From assembly GCA_019117495.1 (NCBI GenBank), contig DWZP01000028.1:1-64000 (forward strand): a stretch of 64,000 nucleotides of DNA. The letters are read 5' to 3'. Positions 48,536-56,511 of the stretch are shown here, piece after piece. The stretch comes from Fusicatenibacter_A intestinipullorum. GTDB lineage: Bacteria; Bacillota; Negativicutes; Acidaminococcales; Acidaminococcaceae. How positions within the stretch are numbered: the stretch's first letter is position 1; every line of letters starts with the position of its first letter. The notes beneath the pieces are model-generated. The model saw only the letters and a program-made list of their open reading frames with translations, was not told where the DNA came from and made no database searches. The position numbers were made by a program, and so were the translations under genes.

Positions 48536-49473
48536 TAATCCTCCAGTGCCATCAGCATGGCAACCCAGCCGCCTTTATGGCGCGTGCTGACAACCTTCAG
48601 CCCGCTGGCTGCGGCAGCCTTTTTAATATCGTCTTCACGTTCTTCTATAATGCCGCTGGCAAGGAATTTGCCATCCGCTTTAAGCTTTTTCGCAACATCC
48701 GGCAGCAGCATAATAATAATATCGGCAATAATATTGGCAATAATCACGTCGGCCTTGCCTTCCGTACCGTGCAGAAGGTCGCCTTCTTTAACTGCAATAA
48801 CTTCGCTCAGGCCGTTTCCGGCAATGTTTTCTTTGGCAATGCGCACGGCGTTGGCGTCAATATCTACGGCAACAATGCTTTTGGCGCCCAGTTTAGCGGC
48901 TGCAATGCTTAAAATACCGCTGCCGGTGCCAACGTCAAATACTTCTGCCTGCGGCGTAATAATTTCTTCCAGGTATTCCATACACATACTTGTTGTATGG
49001 TGCGTGCCGGTGCCAAAGGCCATGCCGGGGTCAATTTCAATAACAAGGTCATCAGCCTTGGCGTCGTATTTTTCCCACGAAGGCTTAATAACAAGATGTT
49101 TGCCGATATGGGTTACGTGGAAATACTGCTTCCACTCGTTTGCCCAATCCTGCTCGCACAGCGTACGGAACAGCGGATTGCGGAAAACGCATTTTTGCCC
49201 GATACGTTCTTCAACGGCTTTAACCTCGCGCGAGATAAACTCCAAACGTTCAGAAAGTTTTTCGTCGTCCGGGTAATAAGCAGTTACTGTAACAACCTCG
49301 GTATTCTGCTGTTCGGGAATATCGCACAGCTCCCATGTGCCGCTTGCGCGCAGCTGATTAATTAAAAGCGGGTCTTCCATGGCTACGCCCTGCGCACCGG
49401 CGCTGTATAAAATATCGGCAATCGTGTCTGCCTGTTCATGCGTTGTCTGTAAGCTGACTTCCGTCCACTGCAT
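48535..49473 (-). CDS. prmA: Ribosomal protein L11 methyltransferase
   Basis: PrmA methylates L11. At 312 residues it has the expected length. The SAM motif is VFDVGTGSGILSIAAAKLGA (about 176-195), with MAFGTGTHHTTSMC before it and VIIANIIADIIIMLLPDV (motif IV) after it. In Firmicutes prmA normally follows dnaJ directly; here a toxin-antitoxin-like locus separates them. Confidence 0.97.
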   Translation of the reverse strand: MQWTEVSLQTTHEQADTIADILYSAGAQGVAMEDPLLINQLRASGTWELCDIPEQQNTEVVTVTAYYPDDEKLSERLEFISREVKAVEERIGQKCVFRNPLFRTLCEQDWANEWKQYFHVTHIGKHLVIKPSWEKYDAKADDLVIEIDPGMAFGTGTHHTTSMCMEYLEEIITPQAEVFDVGTGSGILSIAAAKLGAKSIVAVDIDANAVRIAKENIAGNGLSEVIAVKEGDLLHGTEGKADVIIANIIADIIIMLLPDVAKKLKADGKFLASGIIEEREDDIKKAAAASGLKVVSTRHKGGWVAMLMALED

Positions 49474-49620
49474 TACGTTTCACTCCTCAAAAAACTCATA
49501 GTAAAAAGATATAAATTTCCGCCTTTTATCTTATCATAACAAGGCTGAAATGTACATTATAAAATCAGTCAATTTATATTTATCACACCGCGGTTGGTTT
49601 TATGTTAAGCGTTACTATAT

Positions 49621-49648
49621 TTGACTTTTTGTGCCTGTTTGCTATAAT
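49621..49648 (+). promoter_or_regulatory. Promoter of antisense RNA 2
   Basis: Plus strand: -35 TTGACT (49621-49626), 16-bp spacer, -10 TATAAT (49643-49648). Layout and -10 surroundings are the same as at 11790-11817. Confidence 0.8.
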
Positions 49649-49654
49649 AATTAT

Positions 49655-49766
49655 AGAAAAACAAATGGCTGCCGATAGACGGTCAGCCCGCAAAATTGAA
49701 AATCAGTTAACTAAAGTAACGACCGTCAAAGTTTGCAAGGCTCTTGGCGGTCGTTACCGTTTTTTG
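49655..49766 (+). ncRNA. Predicted antisense RNA (antitoxin candidate) of locus 2
   Basis: A transcript of about 110 nt starts with AGAAAAACAAATGGCTGCCG, nearly the same as in locus 1, and carries the hairpin GGCTGCCG/CGGTCAGCC. It ends in a terminator stem GTAACGACCG/CGGTCGTTAC followed by GTTTTTTG. The terminator stem overlaps the stop codon of the minus-strand peptide gene. The middle of the RNA has diverged from locus 1, as would be needed for each antisense RNA to recognise its own target. Confidence 0.65.
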
Positions 49767-49849
49767 CAGCAGTCTTTTCCGAGGGCATAGCCAAAGGAAA
49801 ACACCGTTATTGTATAACCAATAATGGTTAAAATATCAATAACATCCAT
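49754..49849 (-). CDS. Small hydrophobic peptide, type I toxin candidate (copy 2)
   Basis: A 31-residue frame: MDVIDILTIIGYTITVFSFG then YALGKDCCKKR. It has a single membrane helix with a basic end, ATG start and the ribosome site AAAGGAGGG 6 bases upstream. It is homologous to the peptide at 11914-12012 (shared GYTI-VF--GY-LGKD). It is transcribed from a TTTACA/TACAAT promoter and opposed by antisense RNA 2. Its position between dnaJ and prmA, inside a conserved Firmicute order, indicates insertion of a mobile or spreading unit. Confidence 0.7.
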   Translation of the reverse strand: MDVIDILTIIGYTITVFSFGYALGKDCCKKR

Positions 49850-49855
49850 GCTATT

Positions 49856-49924
49856 CCCTCCTTTAGCATATTTCCGCCACGCGGATTCTATGTTATCGGA
49901 GGGTCACAGTCCCTCCGCAGAGGG
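49856..49924 (-). promoter_or_regulatory. Structured leader hiding the ribosome site of peptide 2
   Basis: CCCUCC (49903-49898) can pair with GGAGGG (49861-49856), the ribosome site itself. A second hairpin CCCTC/GAGGG lies at 49911-49924. Compared with locus 1, both strands of each helix have changed together. Confidence 0.65.
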
Positions 49925-49962
49925 CTAACCGCCTACCGTTATGGCAGCACATTTGCCTGCAT

Positions 49963-49991
49963 ATTGTAACAGAAAAATATAAAACTGTAAA
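49963..49991 (-). promoter_or_regulatory. Promoter of peptide 2 mRNA
   Basis: Reverse strand: -35 TTTACA (49986-49991), 17-bp spacer, -10 TACAAT preceded by TG (49963-49968). The -35 lies directly after the dnaJ terminator tail. Confidence 0.75.
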
Positions 49992-49996
49992 GATAC

Positions 49997-50032
49997 TAAA
50001 AGCGCGCTTCCGAATTTACGGAAACGCGCTTT
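49997..50032 (-). terminator. Terminator after dnaJ
   Basis: The stem AAAGCGCGTTTCCG/CGGAAGCGCGCTTT (one mismatch) is followed by TAGTATCTTT on the reverse strand, 6 bases after the stop codon. Confidence 0.82.
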
Positions 50033-50037
50033 ATTTG

Positions 50038-51192
50038 TTATTTAAACAAATCTTTAATTTTATTCAAAAAGCTTTTTTCTTCGGGGTTGATATTGTCTTT
50101 GCTGATATCGGCAAATTTACGCAGCGCGTCTTTTTGCTTTTCGCTCAGCTTTTTAGGAACAACAACTTTTATGCGTACCAGCTGGTCGCCGCGGCTGCCT
50201 CCGCGCAGGCTGGGTATGCCTTTGCCTTTCAGGCGCAGCACCTGTCCCGGCTGGGTGCCTTCCGGTATCTTCATGGTTACCTGGCCGTCCAGCGTCGGTA
50301 CTTTTATTTCATCGCCCAAAGTTGCCTGTACAATGTTAATAGGCACTTCGCATAATACAGTGCTGCCGTCACGTTCAAAGAATTTGTGCGGCTTCACATA
50401 AAGGTATACGTAAAGGTCGCCGCTCGGGCCGCCGCGCATACCTGCTTCGCCTTCTCCGCTTACGCGCAGGCGCGAACCGTCGTTAACACCGGCAGGAATT
50501 TTAACTTTAAGCTTTTTGGTTTTGCGTACGGTGCCTTTGCCTTTGCATTCTTTGCACGGCTCGGTAATAATTTTGCCTTCGCCGTGGCATCTGCTGCACG
50601 GGCGCACGTTACGCATCTGCCCGAACATAGTGTTTTGCGTAAAGCTTACCTGGCCTGTGCCGTGGCATTCGGGGCAGGTTTCCACCTTGCTGCCCGGTTC
50701 AGCGCCGCTGCCTTTACATTTTGGGCATTGCTCGTCACGCGTCAGGTTAATTTCGCGTTCTACGCCGAAAGCTGCTTCTTCAAAGGTAATTTCCATATCG
50801 AAGCGCAAATCGCTGCCGCGCTGCGGGCCTGCCTGACGGCCTCCTCTGGAGCGCCCGCCGCCGCCAAAGAACATATCAAAAATGTCCTCCATACCGCCGC
50901 CTCCGCCGCCGAAACTGCTGAAATCAAACCCGCCGAAACCGCCCGCGCCGCCTGCTCCGGCAGCACCGTCAAAGGCTGCATGGCCAAACTGGTCATACTG
51001 GGCACGTTTCTTTTCATCGCTCAAAACACTGTATGCTTCGGAGCATTCTTTAAACTTTTCTGCAGCATCAGGATTATCCTTGTTGACATCAGGATGATAC
51101 TGACGTGCCAGTTTACGATATGCTTTTTTTATCTCGTCTGCCGTTGCGCTTTTAGAAACGCCCAGCACGTCATAGTAATCTCTTTTTTCCAA
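50038..51192 (-). CDS. dnaJ: Chaperone protein DnaJ
   Basis: DnaJ is the DnaK co-chaperone; 384 residues, full type A. J domain with HPD in ARQYHPDVNKDNP (about 27-39), a Gly/Phe-rich stretch (GGFGGFDFSSFGGGGGG), four CxxCxGxG zinc repeats (CPKCKGSG, CPECHGTG, CSRCHGEG, CKECKGKG, about 155-220) and the C-terminal peptide-binding domains. It closes the hrcA-grpE-dnaK-dnaJ heat-shock unit. Confidence 0.98.
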   Translation of the reverse strand: MEKRDYYDVLGVSKSATADEIKKAYRKLARQYHPDVNKDNPDAAEKFKECSEAYSVLSDEKKRAQYDQFGHAAFDGAAGAGGAGGFGGFDFSSFGGGGGGMEDIFDMFFGGGGRSRGGRQAGPQRGSDLRFDMEITFEEAAFGVEREINLTRDEQCPKCKGSGAEPGSKVETCPECHGTGQVSFTQNTMFGQMRNVRPCSRCHGEGKIITEPCKECKGKGTVRKTKKLKVKIPAGVNDGSRLRVSGEGEAGMRGGPSGDLYVYLYVKPHKFFERDGSTVLCEVPINIVQATLGDEIKVPTLDGQVTMKIPEGTQPGQVLRLKGKGIPSLRGGSRGDQLVRIKVVVPKKLSEKQKDALRKFADISKDNINPEEKSFLNKIKDLFK

Positions 51193-51214
51193 GGTTTACA
51201 CCATCCTAAGCTGA

Positions 51215-53059
51215 TTATTTCTTGTCGTCGTCAACAACTTCGGCGTCAACTACATCGTCGTCGGCTTTTTTAGTGCCGCCTGCGTTTGCTGCGCCTGCAT
51301 TACCTGCTTCCGCACCTTTGGCTGCTTCGGTCTGTTTATAAAGTTCAGCGCTCAGTTCATACAAAGGTTTGGTAAGTTCTTCGGTTGCTTTTTTAATTGC
51401 GTCAACATCGTCGCCTTTCATTTTTTCTTTCAGGGCGTCCATTGCGGTTTTAACTTTGGCAATCAGTTCGTCGCTGCCTTTGCCTTCCATGTCTTTAATG
51501 GTTTTTTCTGCCTGATAGCAGAGGCTGTCGGCCTGGTTGCGCGCTTCAACTGCTTCTTTGCGTTTTTTATCTGCCTCAGCGTTGGCTTCGGCTTCTTTTA
51601 CAAGACGGTCAACTTCGTCTTTATCAAGCGTGCCGGAAGAAGTAATGGTAATCTTCTGTTCTTTGCCGGTGCCGAGGTCTTTGGCTTTTACGTTTACAAT
51701 GCCGTTGGCGTCGATATCGAAGGTAACTTCAATTTTCGGTACTCCGCGCGGTGCAGCCGGAATGCCGGAGAGCTCAAAACGTCCCAGAGTTTTGTTATCG
51801 GCAGCCATATCGCGTTCGCCTTGCAGTACGTGGATATCAACGGAAGGCTGGTTATCGGAATAAGTGGAGAAAATCTGAGATTTGGAAGTAGGAATGGTGG
51901 TGTTGCGGTCAATCATTCTGGTGAAAATGCCGCCTGCGGTTTCAATGCCGAGGGACAGCGGAGTTACGTCCAGAAGCAATACGTCTTTAACTTCACCTGC
52001 CAGTACGCCTGCCTGAATAGCAGCGCCTACTGCAACACATTCATCCGGGTTAATGCCGCGGTGCGGTTCTTTGCCCATGAATTTTTTAATGGCTTCCTGT
52101 ACAGCCGGAATACGGGTGGAACCGCCAACCAGCAATACTTTGTTGATGTCGCTTGCGCTCATGCCTGCGTCGGCCATAGCCTGACGGGTCGGGCCCATGG
52201 TGCGTTCAACAAGGTCTGCGGTCATTTCTTCAAATTTAGCACGGGTTAAATCCATGTCAAGATGTTTCGGGCCGTCGGCACCTGCGGTAATAAACGGCAG
52301 GTTGATGTTGGTGCTCATTACGCCGGACAGTTCGATTTTAGCTTTTTCTGCTGCTTCACGCAGACGCTGCATAGCCATGCGGTCGTTGGAAAGGTCAATG
52401 CCTTCGGCTTTCTTGAATTCGTCAACCATCCAGTCGATAATGCGCTGGTCAAAGTCATCGCCGCCGAGGTGAGTATCGCCGTTGGTAGCTTTAACTTCAA
52501 ATACGCCGTCGCCTACATCAAGGATGGACACATCGAACGTGCCGCCGCCAAGATCGTAAACCATAACGGTGTGGTCTTCGCTCTTGTCAATGCCGTAAGC
52601 AAGTGCTGCTGCGGTAGGTTCGTTGATAATACGCAGAACTTCAAGGCCTGCAATTTTGCCTGCGTCTTTGGTTGCCTGGCGCTGGCTGTCAGAGAAGTAA
52701 GCCGGAACGGTAATTACGGCCTGATGTACGCTTTCGCCGAGATATTTTTCAGCGTCAGCTTTTAATTTTTGCAGAATCATTGCGGAAATTTCTTCCGGAG
52801 AGTATTTTTTGTCGTCAATTTCAACTCTGTAATTAGTGCCCATGTGGCGTTTAATGGAGCTGATGGTTCTGTCCGGGTTGGAAACAGCCTGGCGTTTTGC
52901 CAGCTGGCCTACCAGACGCTCGCCGTTTTTGGAAAAACCTACAACGGATGGGGTCAGCCTGCTGCCTTCCTGGTTAGTGATAACGGTCGGTTCGCCGCCT
53001 TCCATAACAGCTACTACAGAGTTAGTAGTACCTAAGTCAATACCAATTACTTTAGACAT
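51215..53059 (-). CDS. dnaK: Chaperone protein DnaK (Hsp70)
   Basis: Hsp70 of 614 residues: MSKVIGIDLGTTNSVVAVME, DLGGGTFDVSILDVGDGVFE and LLVGGSTRIPAVQEAI in the ATPase domain, the linker VLLLDVTPLSLG, the substrate-binding domain, and an acidic end KKADDDVVDAEVVDDDKK. It lies 22 bases upstream of dnaJ and 44 bases after grpE. Confidence 0.98.
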   Translation of the reverse strand: MSKVIGIDLGTTNSVVAVMEGGEPTVITNQEGSRLTPSVVGFSKNGERLVGQLAKRQAVSNPDRTISSIKRHMGTNYRVEIDDKKYSPEEISAMILQKLKADAEKYLGESVHQAVITVPAYFSDSQRQATKDAGKIAGLEVLRIINEPTAAALAYGIDKSEDHTVMVYDLGGGTFDVSILDVGDGVFEVKATNGDTHLGGDDFDQRIIDWMVDEFKKAEGIDLSNDRMAMQRLREAAEKAKIELSGVMSTNINLPFITAGADGPKHLDMDLTRAKFEEMTADLVERTMGPTRQAMADAGMSASDINKVLLVGGSTRIPAVQEAIKKFMGKEPHRGINPDECVAVGAAIQAGVLAGEVKDVLLLDVTPLSLGIETAGGIFTRMIDRNTTIPTSKSQIFSTYSDNQPSVDIHVLQGERDMAADNKTLGRFELSGIPAAPRGVPKIEVTFDIDANGIVNVKAKDLGTGKEQKITITSSGTLDKDEVDRLVKEAEANAEADKKRKEAVEARNQADSLCYQAEKTIKDMEGKGSDELIAKVKTAMDALKEKMKGDDVDAIKKATEELTKPLYELSAELYKQTEAAKGAEAGNAGAANAGGTKKADDDVVDAEVVDDDKK

Positions 53060-53103
53060 GATGTTTTTTCCTCCTCAAATTTACACTGTATAAAGAATGC
53101 AAC

Positions 53104-53706
53104 TTAATCGTTGCTTATTACTTTAACTTTGCTGTGGCGGATGATTTTATTGCGCAGCCTGTAACCTTTTTCAAAAACCTGCTCAATGCTTTCATCCTCT
53201 AAATCCGGATTCTGCCCGCGCATTACAGCTTCGTGCAGTTCCGGGTTAAACTTCTGCCCCTCTGCGGGGATTTCTTCAACTTCAAGCTCTTTAAAAGCCT
53301 GTTCAAACTGCCGTTTAATTTTTTCCATACCGGCTACGATAGCAGACATATCGTTTGTAGTTTTTACGCTTTGCTCGGCTCTTTCAAAGTTATCGAGCAC
53401 TTTTAAAAACTTGCCGACAACATCTGCCGTAACGAAGGTTGAAAGCTGTTCGCGTTCGGCAGCATTGCGTCTGCGGAAATTTTCAAAATCAGCCTGCAAA
53501 CGCATCAGGCGGTTTTGCAGTTCTTCGATTTTTGCATCTTTTTCATCTTTCAGGGGTTCTTCCGGCTTTGCTTCTTCCGGTTGTGCGTTTTCAGCATTTC
53601 CGGCAGCCGCTTCACCGGCGTTTACCTTTTCTTCAGCGGGCGCTTCAGCATTTTCCGCTGCTCCTTCCGCAGGGTTCTGAGTATCTTTAATATCTTCTGC
53701 CTGCAT
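53104..53706 (-). CDS. grpE: Nucleotide exchange factor GrpE
   Basis: GrpE releases ADP from DnaK. The 200-residue protein has a low-complexity acidic and alanine-rich N-terminal tail (about 1-55), a long coiled coil (IEELQNRLMRLQADFENFRRR, broken at Q for length) and the C-terminal beta domain with FNPELHEAVMRG and VFEKGYRLRNKIIRHSKV. Confidence 0.97.
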   Translation of the reverse strand: MQAEDIKDTQNPAEGAAENAEAPAEEKVNAGEAAAGNAENAQPEEAKPEEPLKDEKDAKIEELQNRLMRLQADFENFRRRNAAEREQLSTFVTADVVGKFLKVLDNFERAEQSVKTTNDMSAIVAGMEKIKRQFEQAFKELEVEEIPAEGQKFNPELHEAVMRGQNPDLEDESIEQVFEKGYRLRNKIIRHSKVKVISND

Positions 53707-53717
53707 ACTGTCCCTCC

Positions 53718-54734
53718 TCAGCTGTTTAAAATCGTTTTTAAATATTTATGAAGATAATCCATTACGGCAATTACTTTGCCATACTGCATGCGCGTAGGCC
53801 CCAAAACAGCCATTGTACCGACTATTTTGCCGTTTAAGCGGTAGGTTGCCTGCACCATGCTGCAATCCTGAATGCCTTCAAATTTATTTTCGCTGCCTAT
53901 AGTTATGCGCAGCCCGGATTCTTCGCCGGATTTTAAAATGTTGCGCACAACTTTTTCTTCTTCCAGCACGCCTAATAGGTTTTTAACTTTTTCCATGTCG
54001 CGGAATTCAGGCTGACTTAACAGCTGCCTTGTACCGCCCATAAAGAAAGTTTCCTTTTCGGGGCGCGTCATGCGGCGCAGCACATGCAAAAGCGAACTTA
54101 AAAGCAGCCGGTCATCTTTAACCGCTGCCTGCACTTCATCCAGCAACGCCTTGTCGATATCCGTTACGGCTTTGCCTTCCAGCATTCTTGTAATGCGCCC
54201 GGCCATGTATTCCAGTTCTTTGGCAGACATGCCTGCCGGAATTTCCACCACGCAGTTGTTTACATTGCCGTCATCGGTAACAATGCACAAAATGGCATGG
54301 TTCGTATCAAGCGGCAAAAACTTTAAATAACAGAAACGGCTGATGGAATGCTGGTTTGCCAGCACCATCGACACGTTATGCGTCATCTGCGAAAGGATTT
54401 TGGCGGTTGACAGGAAAATATCGTCAATGCTGCGCTGGCGTTCGCGGTACAGGGTATTAATTAATGTACGGTCGTTATCGTCCAGCGTATCCGGCTCAAT
54501 CATGGAATCTACATAAAACCTGTATGCCTGTGCCGAAGGCACACGGCCGGCTGAAGTGTGGGGCTGCTCCAGATAACCCAAAAGTTCCAAATCGCTCATT
54601 TCGTTACGGATGGTGGCCGGGCTCAATCCCAAATCATGTTTGCGCGCAATAGTGCGTGAACCTACCGGCTCTGCCGTAGAAATGTAATCTTCTATGATGA
54701 TTTGCAGAATTTTCTTCTTTCTTTCGTTTAACAT
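53718..54734 (-). CDS. hrcA: Heat-inducible transcription repressor HrcA
   Basis: HrcA binds the CIRCE operator and represses the heat-shock unit. The 338-residue protein has an N-terminal winged helix (LNERKKKILQIIIEDYISTA, GSRTIARKHDLGLSPATIRN), then a GAF-like middle part and IGSENKFEGIQDCSMVQATY near the end. It is first in the unit and is preceded by a CIRCE element, so it regulates itself. Confidence 0.97.
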   Translation of the reverse strand: MLNERKKKILQIIIEDYISTAEPVGSRTIARKHDLGLSPATIRNEMSDLELLGYLEQPHTSAGRVPSAQAYRFYVDSMIEPDTLDDNDRTLINTLYRERQRSIDDIFLSTAKILSQMTHNVSMVLANQHSISRFCYLKFLPLDTNHAILCIVTDDGNVNNCVVEIPAGMSAKELEYMAGRITRMLEGKAVTDIDKALLDEVQAAVKDDRLLLSSLLHVLRRMTRPEKETFFMGGTRQLLSQPEFRDMEKVKNLLGVLEEEKVVRNILKSGEESGLRITIGSENKFEGIQDCSMVQATYRLNGKIVGTMAVLGPTRMQYGKVIAVMDYLHKYLKTILNS

Positions 54735-54756
54735 ATCCCCACCTCCGAAGGGATTG

Positions 54757-54783
54757 TTAGCACTCGTTATAATAGAGTGCTAA
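54757..54783 (-). promoter_or_regulatory. CIRCE operator
   Basis: A perfect CIRCE inverted repeat TTAGCACTC-N9-GAGTGCTAA lies between the promoter and the hrcA start. HrcA bound here is expected to block the hrcA-grpE-dnaK-dnaJ unit at normal temperature. Confidence 0.97.
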
Positions 54784-54795
54784 CATCTTGATATT

Positions 54796-54824
54796 AGAAT
54801 AGCACTGCCTTCAGATATTGTCAA
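54796..54824 (-). promoter_or_regulatory. Promoter of the hrcA-grpE-dnaK-dnaJ unit
   Basis: Reverse strand: perfect -35 TTGACA (54819-54824), 17-bp spacer, -10 TATTCT (54796-54801). The start is near 54789, so CIRCE lies at the very beginning of the transcript. Confidence 0.75.
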
Positions 54825-54853
54825 TAAGTTTTTATATATTTTTTTAATAAAAT

Positions 54854-56029
54854 TTAATCCGTCACAAAAATTTCAAAAATACGGTTGCCAACTTCCATAC
54901 CCGCTTCGGTAAGGCACATTTTCTGCTGCTCTTTATCAAAGCTAAGCAAATTATGCTCAATATACGGTTTCATTTCAGCCCCATATTTTTCCATAACATC
55001 TATGCCGAAACGCTGCTTTGCTTCGGTTAAACTTACGCCGCTTTTTTTGCGCAGGTTCATAAACATAAATTCTTCAAACTGCACCGGCGCAGGCAGTTCT
55101 TCTTTATCATAAAGCTGCCCGCCGCTTTGTATAAGCTGTATGTAGTTTTGTACTTTTGCGGCGGCAGTAAAACGTGCGCTGCCGCTAAAACCGCAGGCAC
55201 CCACGCCAAACGCCGCATACGGGTAATAATGCCAGTACACAAGGTTATGGCAGCTGTACGCTTTGCCGCGCGCATAGTTTGATATTTCATAGCGTTCAAA
55301 GCCCTGAGTTTTTAAAAACTCCTGTACAAATTCATACATATCGGCGGCTTCATCCTCGCCCGGCAAAATTACCTGCCCTGCTTCTGTCATTTTTTTCAAC
55401 GGCGTGCCGTCCTCAACAATAAGCCCATAAACAGATAAATGCTCAATGCCGGTACTGCAAAGCCGCGTAAGCGTTTCCTTTAAACTATTCATAGTCTGCC
55501 CCGGCAGGCCGTAAATAACATCGGCATTAATGCGCTTAAAGCCTGCCTGTTTGGCAAGCTCTATTGCTTCCAATGCTTCGGCTGCATTATGCACGCGCCC
55601 TATTGCTTTTAATTCTGCATCGTTTAAACTCTGCACGCCAAAGCTGATGCGGTCAAACCCTGACTGCCGCAGTGCTTTCAGTTTCGGCAAATCAACAGTG
55701 CCGGGATTTGCTTCGATAGACGCCTCGCACGGATTTTGCCACCAGCCATACTTTTTTAAAGCGTACGTAATTTCTTTTATTGCTTCAGCCGGTAAAAGGC
55801 CGGGCGTGCCGCCGCCAAAATAAATTGAAGCATTGGCGTTTACAGGCACATCTTTTCTGCGCCCGGCAATTTCCCTGCATACCGCCGCAGCGTATTTTGC
55901 CATTACCTCTGCCCCAAAACCGGCGTACGAATTAAAATCGCAGTACAGGCATTTTTGCCTGCAAAACGGTATATGCACGTAAATGCCCTGCACCAGCTGC
56001 CAGGGCTGTAAATTTTGTAACTTATCCAT
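54854..56029 (-). CDS. hemW: Radical SAM heme chaperone HemW
   Basis: HemW delivers heme in several bacteria and was long annotated as oxygen-independent coproporphyrinogen oxidase. The 391-residue protein has the radical SAM motif HIPFCRQKCLYCDFNSY (CxxxCxxC, about residues 19-35), SIYFGGGTPGLLP, DRISFGVQSLND and ADVIYGLPGQT. The fourth cysteine of HemN-type enzymes is replaced (CDF after the third Cys, no CxC), consistent with HemW. It precedes hrcA, a common Firmicute order. Confidence 0.93.
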   Translation of the reverse strand: MDKLQNLQPWQLVQGIYVHIPFCRQKCLYCDFNSYAGFGAEVMAKYAAAVCREIAGRRKDVPVNANASIYFGGGTPGLLPAEAIKEITYALKKYGWWQNPCEASIEANPGTVDLPKLKALRQSGFDRISFGVQSLNDAELKAIGRVHNAAEALEAIELAKQAGFKRINADVIYGLPGQTMNSLKETLTRLCSTGIEHLSVYGLIVEDGTPLKKMTEAGQVILPGEDEAADMYEFVQEFLKTQGFERYEISNYARGKAYSCHNLVYWHYYPYAAFGVGACGFSGSARFTAAAKVQNYIQLIQSGGQLYDKEELPAPVQFEEFMFMNLRKKSGVSLTEAKQRFGIDVMEKYGAEMKPYIEHNLLSFDKEQQKMCLTEAGMEVGNRIFEIFVTD

Positions 56030-56078
56030 AATATTCCTTCGCTTGCAAAGTAAAATTTTTTATTATTAAAACTCACCG

Positions 56079-56223
56079 CAAATGATTCACGCTGTTTCAG
56101 TTCTGCAAAAATGCTGCGGCTCCTCCGATTTCGGTCAGGCTGCGCTGCTGACCTCTCTTACTTATGTATTTTAATTTCAGCCGCCGCAGTTTTTGCTCTC
56201 ACTTAACAGCATAAATCATTCGC
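56079..56223. repeat. Stem-loop repeat element 1 (imperfect inverted repeat, ~45-bp arms)
   Basis: The left arm GCAAATGATTCACGCTGTT and the inverse of the right arm GCGAATGATTTATGCTGTT match with few changes. Pairing resumes around GCAAAAATGCTGCGG versus GCAAAAACTGCGG. The element fills part of the gap between hemW and purL. A 30-codon frame in the left arm has no ribosome site and is not called. Confidence 0.7.
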
Positions 56224-56290
56224 CTCATATTTACATAACTCTTTTAAAATAAAAATTGACTGCTTTTATATTTTATACAACTATAATATA

Positions 56291-56447
56291 AATACGCAAT
56301 GGGTAAACCTTTGAAAATTCAAGACAAAACAACGGCGGCTTCATTTTAAATATTTACAAAAATGCGTGAACCGCAGCGCAGCCGTGTTCACGCACGTAGG
56401 AGCCGTTGCATTTTGCTGAATTTGAAAAGATTTATTCATTGCGTATT
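56291..56447. repeat. Stem-loop repeat element 2 (MITE-like, 11-bp perfect ends)
   Basis: The ends AATACGCAATG and CATTGCGTATT are exact inverses. Inward the arms keep pairing in blocks (TAAA, TTT, AAATTCA, AACGGC), and the centre has its own GCGTGAAC/GTTCACGC stem. Size and structure resemble a non-autonomous palindromic element. No target-site duplication is evident by eye. Confidence 0.7.
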
Positions 56448-56460
56448 CAGCTTTACATAA

Positions 56461-56498
56461 AAATAATACCGCCCTCACCATTTAAGCAAGGGCGGTAA
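56461..56498 (-). terminator. Terminator after purL
   Basis: The stem TACCGCCCT/AGGGCGGTA is followed by TTATTTTTATG on the reverse strand, about 14 bases after the stop codon. Confidence 0.85.
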
Positions 56499-56511
56499 AA
56501 CATTTTAATGC

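Noticed and set aside
49602..49790. A 62-codon plus-strand frame over antisense RNA 2
   Set aside because: Its start precedes the -35 box of the RNA's own promoter and there is no ribosome site; the matching region of locus 1 has no equivalent frame.
56081..56170. A 30-codon frame in stem-loop element 1
   Set aside because: No ribosome site, no promoter, and the opposite arm, which should carry a sister frame, is interrupted after six codons.
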